Made by a program: the position numbers and the translations under genes
Notes under the pieces: generated by a model
Databases searched by the model: none
What the model saw: only the letters and a program-made list of their open reading frames with translations
Told to the model about the DNA's origin: nothing
Shown here: positions 1 to 5,046 of the stretch, piece by piece
Layout: every line of letters begins with the position of its first letter
Position numbering within the stretch: position 1 is the first letter of the stretch
Source of the DNA: JAKFWI01 sp050246435
GTDB lineage: Bacteria > Pseudomonadota > Alphaproteobacteria > Caulobacterales > Aquidulcibacteraceae
DNA: 12,472 nucleotides
Direction of reading: 5' to 3'
Assembly (NCBI GenBank): GCA_050246435.1
Contig: JBFWWB010000086.1
Span: 1-12,472, forward strand

Positions 1-114
1 CTTCGCCAAAACCATCGTGATCGCCGCCGTCAACGTCGTCTTGCCGTGGTCCACGTGGCCAATCGTGCCAATGTTGCAGTGCGGCTTCGTCCGCTCGAAC
101 TTTTCCTTCGCCAT
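1..114 (-). CDS. tuf: Elongation factor Tu, N-terminal 38 residues (partial)
   Basis: EF-Tu is the GTPase that delivers aminoacyl-tRNA to the ribosome. Only the first 38 codons are inside the window; the gene runs off the left edge. The translated N-terminus starts MAKEKFERTKPHCNIGTIGH and continues into the G1/P-loop motif GHVDHGKTT (residues 19-27), which is diagnostic of EF-Tu. The ATG at 112-114 is the universal EF-Tu start. A moderate Shine-Dalgarno-like GGA lies just upstream. The gene directly upstream is not fusA, as it would be in the str operon, so this is probably a separate tuf copy with its own promoter. Identity is very secure; which copy it is remains an inference. Confidence 0.97.
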   Translation of the reverse strand, partial: MAKEKFERTKPHCNIGTIGHVDHGKTTLTAAITMVLAK

Positions 115-145
115 GTCCGGCTCTCGTCAAAGCGCGCGGAAACGC

Positions 146-157
146 CCCCGCGCGGGG
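146..157. repeat. 12-bp perfect palindrome in the tuf leader
   Basis: CCCCGCGCGGGG is self-complementary and lies between the probable tuf promoter and the tuf start, so it would be in the 5' untranslated leader. It could form a small GC hairpin in the mRNA. Such short palindromes also arise by chance in DNA this GC-rich, and no function is claimed. Confidence 0.35.
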
Positions 158-173
158 TGAAATCAAGCCGGCG

Positions 174-201
174 CTCGTAGCATCTCGACGCGCAGCGTCA
201 A
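174..201 (-). promoter_or_regulatory. Probable tuf promoter
   Basis: Read on the minus strand, TTGACGC (201-195) is followed after 13 nt by GCTACGAG (181-174). This fits the Caulobacter-type housekeeping consensus TTGACGS-N10-14-GCTANAWC, with two mismatches in the second box. It sits about 60 nt upstream of the tuf start codon and is the best promoter candidate in the 115-249 gap. It is a pattern match only. Confidence 0.6.
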
Positions 202-203
202 GC

Positions 204-219
204 CCGGCGGGAGCGCCGG
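204..219 (-). terminator. GC hairpin downstream of the DUF6491-like gene
   Basis: A perfect 6-bp stem (CCGGCG/CGCCGG) with a 4-nt loop starts about 30 nt after the stop codon of the DUF6491-like gene and immediately before the tuf promoter. This position suits separating the two transcripts. There is no T-run after the stem, so it is at best a weak intrinsic terminator. Confidence 0.3.
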
Positions 220-249
220 CCTAGCCCTGCCCAGCCTGGTTCCCGCCCG

Positions 250-645
250 TCAGGGGCGCACTTTCTTGTCGAGCGCGGCGGCCTCCGCCGTCGTCAGCTT
301 CCGGATCGTCTCCACCGTGCAGGAGGTGGACGAACCCGGCGGCAGCGACACGCGCAGATCGAGATCCATCGGCGAGCAGATTTGCGTCGAACCGCGCACC
401 TGCGTGATCAGCTTCGCCTCCGGCCAGGTCAGCTGCGAGCAGGCCTGCTTCATCTCGAGTGCGAACACCTCGTTCGCGCTGGTGCGCAGATAGACGCGCT
501 TGGCCCCGTCGGCCTTCCAGGAATTCCATTGCGCGGAGTTGAAGCACGGCGTGCTGGGCGGCGCAGCCTGCGCCGGGGCGGCCGCCGCAGCGGCGGCCAG
601 CGCTGCGCCCGCGATCATCGCCCGCATTATGATAGAGCTCTGCAT
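250..645 (-). CDS. Small exported protein, DUF6491-like
   Basis: This is a 131-residue secreted protein of unknown function. Residues 1-27 form a Sec signal peptide: a short polar start, a hydrophobic Ala-rich core at about 8-23, and a likely signal peptidase site after AQA. The mature part has a CF near its start and further cysteines in the segments KQACSQL, TQICSP and TSCTV, and it ends with an LTTAEAAALDKK helix. This spacing (CF, then C-x-x-L, then ICSP, then an acidic/hydrophobic stretch, then C-x-V and LT-x-AE-AA) resembles the DUF6491 family of small exported alphaproteobacterial proteins. The assignment is from memory, not a search. The cysteines would be in the periplasm and may form disulfides. 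The start at 645 is preceded by an excellent Shine-Dalgarno GGAGGAG (651-657) 5 nt away, which favours it over the internal Met7. It is divergent from the hydrolase gene. Confidence 0.75.
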   Translation of the reverse strand: MQSSIIMRAMIAGAALAAAAAAAPAQAAPPSTPCFNSAQWNSWKADGAKRVYLRTSANEVFALEMKQACSQLTWPEAKLITQVRGSTQICSPMDLDLRVSLPPGSSTSCTVETIRKLTTAEAAALDKKVRP

Positions 646-741
646 GGAAGCTCCTCCGGTGTCTGTTTCCTCGCCCTCGCGGCGCCTGCTTTACCACGAA
701 ACCCCGCCCGCGCCCAAGCGCCGCCCCCGTTCACGCCTGCG

Positions 742-771
742 TTGACAGCGCCGGCCGGGCGCGGCCCTAGT
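742..771 (+). promoter_or_regulatory. Weak promoter candidate for the hydrolase gene
   Basis: A perfect -35 hexamer TTGACA (742-747) is followed after 18 nt by CCTAGT, a poor -10. It lies about 30 nt before the hydrolase start. The rest of the 646-799 divergent gap shows nothing else recognisable except the two ribosome binding sites: GGAGGAG for the minus-strand gene and GAGGGAG at 786-792 for the hydrolase. Confidence 0.35.
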
Positions 772-799
772 TCGCCACGGAATACGAGGGAGCGCTGCG

Positions 800-1633
800 A
801 TGTTGAGCTTCGAGGAAACTGCCCGCACCGCCGATCTGCCGACGGGCCCGGTGCATTATAACGAAGCGGGCCAGGGCCCCGCGCTGTTTTGCTTCCATGG
901 CGGCGGCCCCGGCGCCAACGGCTGGGACAACACCAAACACAATCTGGAATTCCTCGCGCAGCGCTTCCGCGTCTTCCTGGTCGATCTGCCGGGCTATGGC
1001 CGCTCCCCGCCGGTGGAGGCGCTCGAGGGCGAGGACTCGCCCAGCCTCTATGCGCGCGTCATGGGCCTGCTGCTCGACCATTTGAGACTCGAAAAGGCGA
1101 ACCTCTACGGCACGTCGATGAGCACGATGATGGCGATGCAATTCGCCTATGACCATCCCGAGCGCGTGGCCAAACTTGTTCTGAAAACGCCCGTCACCGG
1201 GCCGACGCTGCTGACGCCCTCCCCGCCGGACGGGATCATCGCGCTCAACGCGTTTCCGGAAAATCCGACACGCGAAGCGATGGCGCGGATCATGGAATGC
1301 TTCTTCCCTAATCCGAAATTCCGCACCGAGGCGATGATCGATGCGCGCTACGCCTCCGCGATGTTGGCGCGCAGCTATCCCAAGCCCAAGCGCGCGCCCG
1401 CAGTAAGCGCGTGGAAGGGCATGTATCAGGTGCTCGCCGGCCTCAAGGTTCCGGTGCTGGCGCTGTGGGGCAACCAGGACCGCATGGTCCCAATGGACGG
1501 CGCGCTGATGGCGCTGGCGCTGATCCCCAACGTGCAGGTGCACATCTGGGGCGGCGGCACGGGCCATTTCATCGAATACGAGCATCCCGAAGAATGGCAG
1601 GATATCGTCACCGCATTCCTGCTGAAACCCTGA
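800..1633 (+). CDS. Alpha/beta hydrolase, meta-cleavage-product hydrolase type
   Basis: This 277-residue cytoplasmic serine hydrolase has the alpha/beta-hydrolase fold. The oxyanion-hole motif HGGGPGA (33-39) is typical of the MhpC/BphD branch, which hydrolyses C-C bonds in ring-cleavage products. The nucleophile elbow is GTSMS (104-108) with Ser106. The acid is Asp227 in WGNQDRMVP, and the histidine is His256 in GTGHFIEYEHPEEW. A lid region lies at about 135-205. Length matches the family (about 280). In BphD-type enzymes the residue after the catalytic His is usually Trp; here it is Phe257, so the substrate may differ. There are no other aromatic-degradation genes nearby, so a pathway role cannot be assigned and a general esterase role is equally possible. 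The ATG is preceded by GAGGGAG, 7 nt away. The gene stands alone, upstream of tRNA-Pro. Confidence 0.9.
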   Translation: MLSFEETARTADLPTGPVHYNEAGQGPALFCFHGGGPGANGWDNTKHNLEFLAQRFRVFLVDLPGYGRSPPVEALEGEDSPSLYARVMGLLLDHLRLEKANLYGTSMSTMMAMQFAYDHPERVAKLVLKTPVTGPTLLTPSPPDGIIALNAFPENPTREAMARIMECFFPNPKFRTEAMIDARYASAMLARSYPKPKRAPAVSAWKGMYQVLAGLKVPVLALWGNQDRMVPMDGALMALALIPNVQVHIWGGGTGHFIEYEHPEEWQDIVTAFLLKP

Positions 1634-1654
1634 GACGGCGCGCGCACTGGCGCG

Positions 1655-1671
1655 GGCGCACGGCTTGCGCC
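1655..1671 (+). terminator. Small hairpin between hydrolase gene and tRNA-Pro
   Basis: GGCGCA, a 5-nt loop, then TGCGCC form a perfect 6-bp stem 22 nt after the hydrolase stop codon. No T-run follows. It could be a weak terminator, or a processing signal if the tRNA is read through from the hydrolase gene. No convincing tRNA promoter is visible in the 56-nt gap. Confidence 0.3.
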
Positions 1672-1689
1672 ATAAGGCGCGGCTTGGTC

Positions 1690-1766
1690 CGGGGCGTAGC
1701 TCAGCCTGGTAGAGCACCTGCTTTGGGAGCAGGGGGCCGCGAGTTCAAATCCCGCCGCCCCGACCA
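1690..1766 (+). tRNA. tRNA-Pro, anticodon TGG
   Basis: The 77-nt cloverleaf can be folded by hand. The acceptor stem pairs CGGGGCG (1690-1696) with CGCCCCG (1756-1762). The D stem pairs GCTC (1699-1702) with GAGC (1712-1715). The anticodon stem pairs CCTGC (1717-1721) with GCAGG (1729-1733) around loop TTTGGGA, placing anticodon TGG at 1724-1726. The variable loop is 5 nt. The T loop TTCAAAT (1744-1750) is closed by a 5-bp stem with one A-C mismatch (1742/1752). CCA is encoded at 1764-1766. A TGG anticodon reads CCA and, with usual wobble modification, other Pro codons. The next coding sequence starts only 12 nt downstream. Confidence 0.96.
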
Positions 1767-1778
1767 TGTGCGCCAGCC

Positions 1779-2270
1779 ATGAAAACGCTGCTGATCGTGT
1801 TCCACTCGCGCACCGGGGCTGCGCGCCAGATGGCGGAGGCCGCGGCTGTGGGCGCCCGACGGGCCGAAGGCGTGCGCGTGCGCCTGCTGCCCGCAGCGGA
1901 AGCCAGCGGCGAAGACGTGCTCGCCGCCGACGGCTACATTTTCGCCGCACCGGAAAATCTCGGCGCGCTCTCCGGCGCGATGAAGGACTTCTTCGACCGC
2001 GCCTATTACGCAGCGCTCGATCGCGTCGCCGCCCGCCCCTACGCGTTGCTCGTCAGCGCCGGCAGCGACGGCGAAGGCGCCGTTCGCCAGGCGGCGCGGA
2101 TCGCTGCGGGCTGGCGGCTGAAGGCGGTCGCCGAGCCGTTCATCGTCAATCTCCACGCGCAGACGCCGGAAGCGATACGTGCGGAAAAGATCGTGCCGGA
2201 GGATCGCTTGCGCGCCTGCGCCGAGATCGCCCAGGCGCTCGCCGAAGGCTTGGCGCTTGGCGTTTTCTGA
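1779..2270 (+). CDS. Flavodoxin-like / NAD(P)H-dependent FMN reductase family protein
   Basis: This is a 163-residue flavodoxin-fold protein, probably a cytoplasmic FMN-binding oxidoreductase or electron carrier. The N-terminal beta strand MKTLLIVFHS leads into the FMN-phosphate loop HSRTGAAR (9-16). The segment AAPENLGALSGAMKDFFDR (56-74) has the form of the second FMN-contacting loop in NAD(P)H-dependent FMN reductases (usually P-x-Y/E-x-G/N-x-S-G-x-x-K-x-x-x-D). A later strand and loop, YALLVSAGSDGEGA (88-101), line the isoalloxazine pocket. The substrate is not predictable. The start is 12 nt beyond the tRNA-Pro CCA end and shows no Shine-Dalgarno sequence, so it is probably expressed from a tRNA-mRNA transcript. 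It converges on the SMP-30-like gene with 6 nt between stops and no visible terminator. Confidence 0.85.
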   Translation: MKTLLIVFHSRTGAARQMAEAAAVGARRAEGVRVRLLPAAEASGEDVLAADGYIFAAPENLGALSGAMKDFFDRAYYAALDRVAARPYALLVSAGSDGEGAVRQAARIAAGWRLKAVAEPFIVNLHAQTPEAIRAEKIVPEDRLRACAEIAQALAEGLALGVF

Positions 2271-2276
2271 ACTGCG

Positions 2277-3176
2277 CTATTTTGCCTTGCGCCACCAGCG
2301 CACTTCGCCAGGCATCGGTGGATTGACGTTGTCGTACGAGCCCACGATCACCGCGCCGGGCGCGCCGAACGCGATATTTGTTTCATATTGCGCGGGGGAC
2401 TTGATTTCGCCGATCAGTCTGCCGTCCCGCGCGATGCGCAGAAGGCGGCCCTCGCCATAGATCGCCACGATCATTTCGCCTTCCGGCGAACGCTCGAGCC
2501 CATCCGGTCCCGCCTCGCGATAATAGTAGCGCGCCTTCGGCGCGATCGCATCGATATCGGCGAACAGCGTCTTCTGCGTCAGCGATCCGTCCGCGGCGAT
2601 CGCATAGCGCCACACCTTGCGCGCGAACGTCTCGCTCACATAGACCGCGCCTTCGCCCGCATCGATGTAAACGCCGTTGGGATACCAAAGCCGATCGGAG
2701 ACGCGCTGCAGCTCACCCTCCGGCGTCAGCCGGTACACATAGCCTTCGGCCGGGATGTCTTTCGAGAATTCGCCGGGATCGCTGAAATACACGCCGCCGC
2801 GGCCATCGGCGTACCCATCGTTGGGATCGCGCAGCACGCCCTTGCCGATGAATTGGATCAGATTGCCCTGCGCATCGATCACTGCGAGTTCGCCGGCCAG
2901 ATGGCAGAGCACGACGAAGCCGTCGTGATAGGGCGCAAGCGCGGTGGGCCCGCAGCCGTTGGCGGAGAAGAAGGTGCGCTTCTTCTTGCCCGGCTCGTAC
3001 ACGGAGACGCGGTTGGCCCCCATCTCCGCCACATAGAGCGCGTCGCCGACGAACAGCGGGCCTTCGGGATACGATGCGTGCGCATCGAGCAATTGGCGAT
3101 CGGCTGCGCACGCCTGCGCCGCCGGGGCCAACAGCAGCGCGAGCGCCGCCGCCGCGCGCTTCCATGCCTCACGCAT
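2277..3176 (-). CDS. Secreted SMP-30/gluconolactonase-like beta-propeller
   Basis: This 299-residue protein starts with a Sec signal peptide (residues 1-25, hydrophobic core about 8-20, likely cleavage near ACA-A), so the propeller acts in the periplasm or outside. The mature part reads as an SMP-30/gluconolactonase/LRE-like six-bladed propeller. The metal ligands known from human SMP-30 (Glu18, Asn103, Asn154, Asp204) have candidate equivalents: Glu38 in YPEGPLF, Asn119 in RDPNDGYADGRGG, Asn167 in YPNGVYID and Asp225 in GPDGLE. Family members hydrolyse sugar lactones or esters, or bind metals; the substrate here is unknown. It is the last gene of a three-gene minus-strand operon, and its start overlaps the end of the membrane-protein gene by 8 nt. 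The retained ligands suggest an active enzyme rather than a scaffold, which is an inference. Confidence 0.85.
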   Translation of the reverse strand: MREAWKRAAAALALLLAPAAQACAADRQLLDAHASYPEGPLFVGDALYVAEMGANRVSVYEPGKKKRTFFSANGCGPTALAPYHDGFVVLCHLAGELAVIDAQGNLIQFIGKGVLRDPNDGYADGRGGVYFSDPGEFSKDIPAEGYVYRLTPEGELQRVSDRLWYPNGVYIDAGEGAVYVSETFARKVWRYAIAADGSLTQKTLFADIDAIAPKARYYYREAGPDGLERSPEGEMIVAIYGEGRLLRIARDGRLIGEIKSPAQYETNIAFGAPGAVIVGSYDNVNPPMPGEVRWWRKAK

Positions 3177-3792
3177 CGGGTTTTTCCCCTTCCGCCCCGC
3201 GCGCGCGCAGCGCGATCAGCGCCAGCCCGCACGCCGCGATCACGCCGGCGATCGCAAAGGTGATCGCGCGGCTGCCCATGATCGGGATGAGCGAAAGTGA
3301 AACGCCCAGCGTGCCCGCGACGTTGCCGATCGTGTTGATCGAATAGATCGCGCCCGAAATCGTGCCCGCTTTTCGCGGATCGCGCAGCACCAGGCGCACC
3401 GCGAACGGCGAAAAAAAGCTCAACAGGGTCAGCGGCAGGAACAAAAGCGCGATGCAGGCGCACAGCATGCTGCCCACGCCGTCTCCCGCCGTGCGCAGCA
3501 TGAAATCGAGCAGCGGATCGGCCAGCGGCGGGATGATCGCCAACAGCCCTGCCGCGATCAGCACTGCTGCGCCCAGCACCTCGCTTTTCGGGTGGCTGTC
3601 GGCCAGCCGGCCGCCGATGAAATAGCCCGCCATCAGCGCCAGCAGCACGGTGGAGATTAACGCCGCCCACACCTCGATGCCGCTGCCGTAATAGGGATAG
3701 AGATAGCGGCTCGCCACCATCTCGAAACCCATGAGGCCCGCGCCCAGCACGAAGCCGATAACGAGGATCGCCGGGGCGCGCAGCGCCTCCAT
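3169..3792 (-). CDS. Membrane half of a fused MFS/spermidine-synthase-type protein
   Basis: This 207-residue inner-membrane protein has about six predicted helices (near residues 7-27, 41-62, 72-91, 108-130, 150-170 and 175-195). The patterns GFEMVASRYLYPYYG near the first helix, GYFIGGRLAD after the second, LLSFFSPFAVRL in the fourth and GTISGAIYSINTIGNVAGTLG before the fifth are those of the membrane domain in proteins annotated as fused MFS/spermidine synthase. That domain normally precedes the synthase-like domain in one polypeptide. Here the two are separate genes with the synthase-like gene first, joined by a TGATG overlap (stop and start share one base), which implies translational coupling and probable partnership. 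Transport activity has not been demonstrated for this domain and none is claimed. Confidence 0.85.
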   Translation of the reverse strand: MEALRAPAILVIGFVLGAGLMGFEMVASRYLYPYYGSGIEVWAALISTVLLALMAGYFIGGRLADSHPKSEVLGAAVLIAAGLLAIIPPLADPLLDFMLRTAGDGVGSMLCACIALLFLPLTLLSFFSPFAVRLVLRDPRKAGTISGAIYSINTIGNVAGTLGVSLSLIPIMGSRAITFAIAGVIAACGLALIALRARGAEGEKPDA

Positions 3793-4718
3793 CAGAAATC
3801 TCTCTTGCGGTTGTATTTCGTTTCCGCCTTCAGCGCTTCGACGGGGGCGAAATCGTCCGTCAGTGGCTTGGCGCGCGCGCCCGTCACGATGCGCCGCGCG
3901 CCCAGCATTTCCGGCAGCGGATGGCGGAAGCCGTATTGCGCTTGCAGCGCCTGCGCGCGCGCGGCGAGCTGGGCATGGGGCTTGCGCGGACCGTCATAGG
4001 CGATGGCCACCACGTTGCCGCCCGCCTCGTACAGCTCCACCGTGTCGAACACATCCGCGATGGTGGCGATCGCGGCGTCGAACAGCATCGTCGAGGGTTC
4101 GATATTCTGCGCCACCGCGCCGCCAGGATTGAGCCGCGCCTTCACGAGCGTGAAGAATTCTTTCGTCAGCAGGTGGAACGGCACGAACGTGCCGCGATAG
4201 GCGTCCACCATGATCAGATCGTATTTCGCGGCGTTCTCGCGCAGATACATCCGCCCGTCGCGCGCCACGATGCGCAAATGCGCCGTCTCCGTGACGCCGA
4301 AATATTTCTTCGCGAGGCGGATCACCTCGGGATCGAGTTCGACGCAGGTGACATCGAGCCCCGCACCCATGTGCTTATCGAGATAGGACGCGGTGCGCCC
4401 GCCGCCCAGGCCGATCTCCAGCGCCGTTTTCAGCGCATCGGGATAAGCCAGCGCCACGGTCATGTAGCGCGTGTATTCCACCGGCAGGAGCTTGGGGTCG
4501 GCGGGATCGTAGAGGCTCTCCTCGAAGATCCGCTGGTTCACGCCGAACATCATGCCGATCATGCCGCCCACGCGCTGGACGTAGATCGTGTTATATTTGG
4601 ACTCCCGCTTCTCGATCACGTCGTCGAGTTGGGCTGCGGCCTGCGGGATCGGCAGCGCCGCGAGCCCTAGCCCGCCTGCGGCGAGAAGGGCGCTGCGGCG
4701 GTTGGGGCGGAAGATCAT
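3792..4718 (-). CDS. Spermidine-synthase-like protein with Tat signal peptide
   Basis: This 308-residue protein has a spermidine-synthase/Rossmann methyltransferase fold. The start at 4718 gives a twin-arginine signal, NRRSALL at 6-12, followed by a hydrophobic stretch and PQAAAQ with an Ala-x-Ala site near residue 29, so export to the periplasm is predicted. The nucleotide-binding motif is EIGLGGGRTASYL (101-113). The acidic ribose-contact segment is VELDPEVIRLAKKYF (126-140). ARDGRMYL (152-159) and VDAYRGTFVPFHLLTKEF (171-188) follow. True spermidine synthases have a D-x-x-DP type motif at the last position; here the first Asp (172) is kept but the DP is not, so putrescine aminopropyltransferase activity is doubtful. 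It is first in the operon. A purine-rich AAGGG precedes the start. The same frame stays open to 5438, but that part is not protein-like. Confidence 0.85.
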   Translation of the reverse strand: MIFRPNRRSALLAAGGLGLAALPIPQAAAQLDDVIEKRESKYNTIYVQRVGGMIGMMFGVNQRIFEESLYDPADPKLLPVEYTRYMTVALAYPDALKTALEIGLGGGRTASYLDKHMGAGLDVTCVELDPEVIRLAKKYFGVTETAHLRIVARDGRMYLRENAAKYDLIMVDAYRGTFVPFHLLTKEFFTLVKARLNPGGAVAQNIEPSTMLFDAAIATIADVFDTVELYEAGGNVVAIAYDGPRKPHAQLAARAQALQAQYGFRHPLPEMLGARRIVTGARAKPLTDDFAPVEALKAETKYNRKRDF

Positions 4719-4849
4719 GGCCGAACCCTTGCCCTGCGCGCGCGGCGAAATCGCGGCGACTTCGGGCGCGGGTTGGGTTGAAGCGCGCGCGCAAGCGCTT
4801 GGCAATGCGCCGCACCGTCGCGAAGGCATGCATGAAAAGCTGAACCGCG

Positions 4850-4870
4850 TGGCACGCCCTAGGGGTGCCA
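4850..4870. repeat. Interrupted palindrome (possible operator or recombination site)
   Basis: The arms TGGCAC (4850-4855) and GTGCCA (4865-4870) flank the self-complementary core CCCTAGGG (4857-4864), with one extra G at 4856. Apart from that G the whole 21 nt is dyad-symmetric. It lies about 130 nt upstream of the spermidine-synthase-like gene and about 175 nt before the integrase. It could be a regulator site for the host operon or part of the element's attachment region. Function is unknown. Confidence 0.5.
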
Positions 4871-4937
4871 GTCTAGCCAATTTGCTATCCTTTGCCGGCA
4901 TGGGTGGCCGTTCGCCGCTGTCCGACAACGAACTGAA

Positions 4938-4943
4938 ATTATA
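4938..4943 (-). promoter_or_regulatory. Perfect TATAAT facing the host operon
   Basis: Read on the minus strand, 4943-4938 is TATAAT, a perfect -10 hexamer, pointing out of the element toward the spermidine-synthase-like operon about 220 nt away. No good -35 lies at 15-19 nt upstream, so this may be chance in an AT-rich stretch. Confidence 0.2.
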
Positions 4944-4989
4944 GAGTTTAATCCTCCAACCTTCGTTTGTCGCGGTTTGCCTGCGTGGC

Positions 4990-5020
4990 TTGACATTGCC
5001 GTCGCTCCCCACTCTATGGT
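4990..5020 (+). promoter_or_regulatory. Probable integrase promoter
   Basis: A perfect -35 TTGACA (4990-4995) is followed by weak -10 choices inside the repeat: TCTATG (5013-5018, 17-nt spacer) or TATGGT (5015-5020, 19-nt spacer). The integrase ATG is at 5047, and AGGA at 5036-5039 is its ribosome binding site. The -10 region overlaps the first copy of the tandem repeat, so a bound protein would block it. Confidence 0.5.
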
Positions 5021-5037
5021 CATAGCAATGGTCATAG
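5014..5037 (+). promoter_or_regulatory. Tandem near-palindromic repeat, operator candidate for integrase
   Basis: Two abutting 12-mers, CTATGGTCATAG (5014-5025) and CAATGGTCATAG (5026-5037), differ at one base. Each is an inverted repeat (CTATG / CATAG) around a central GT; the second has one arm mismatch. The period is 12 bp. The pair spans the integrase -10 region, and its end touches the AGGA ribosome binding site. The arrangement suggests a repressor or directionality factor, or the integrase itself, controls integrase expression here. Confidence 0.55.
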
Positions 5038-5046
5038 GAAAAAAGG

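Larger units (their letters stand above)
4719..5046. other. Junction between host chromosome and integrated element (intergenic)
   Basis: This 328-nt stretch separates the divergent spermidine-synthase-like and integrase genes and holds no credible gene. The left part (to about 4870) is GC-rich like the host. The right part becomes visibly richer in A and T, and the element's end probably lies in or near it. It contains the interrupted palindrome at 4850-4870, a minus-strand TATAAT at 4938-4943, and the integrase promoter with its tandem operator candidate. No tRNA or tmRNA 3' fragment could be found that would mark an attachment site. Confidence 0.5.

Noticed and set aside
767..1717. Long minus-strand open frame opposite the hydrolase gene
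   Set aside because: The translation is rich in Arg, His and Ala with no domain. It is antisense to a gene with a complete catalytic triad and overlaps tRNA-Pro. It is a GC-driven shadow.
2388..3263. Long plus-strand open frame opposite the SMP-30-like gene
   Set aside because: Low-complexity composition and no family pattern, while the opposite strand encodes a signal peptide and propeller with metal ligands.
1690..4718. tRNA-Pro as the attachment site, making 1779-4718 part of the integrated element
   Set aside because: The integrase is 3.3 kb from the tRNA, and the genes between look like host genes in composition and type. The A/T shift occurs near 4.9 kb. A direct repeat of the tRNA end at the far side of the element would reopen this.
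4850..4870. CIRCE-type heat-shock operator
   Set aside because: The spacing of the arms is similar (9 nt) but the arm sequence TGGCAC is not TTAGCACTC, and the neighbouring genes are not chaperones.
4850..4870. Sigma-54 promoter, because of TGGCAC
   Set aside because: No TTGC-type -12 element occurs at the required spacing on either strand.
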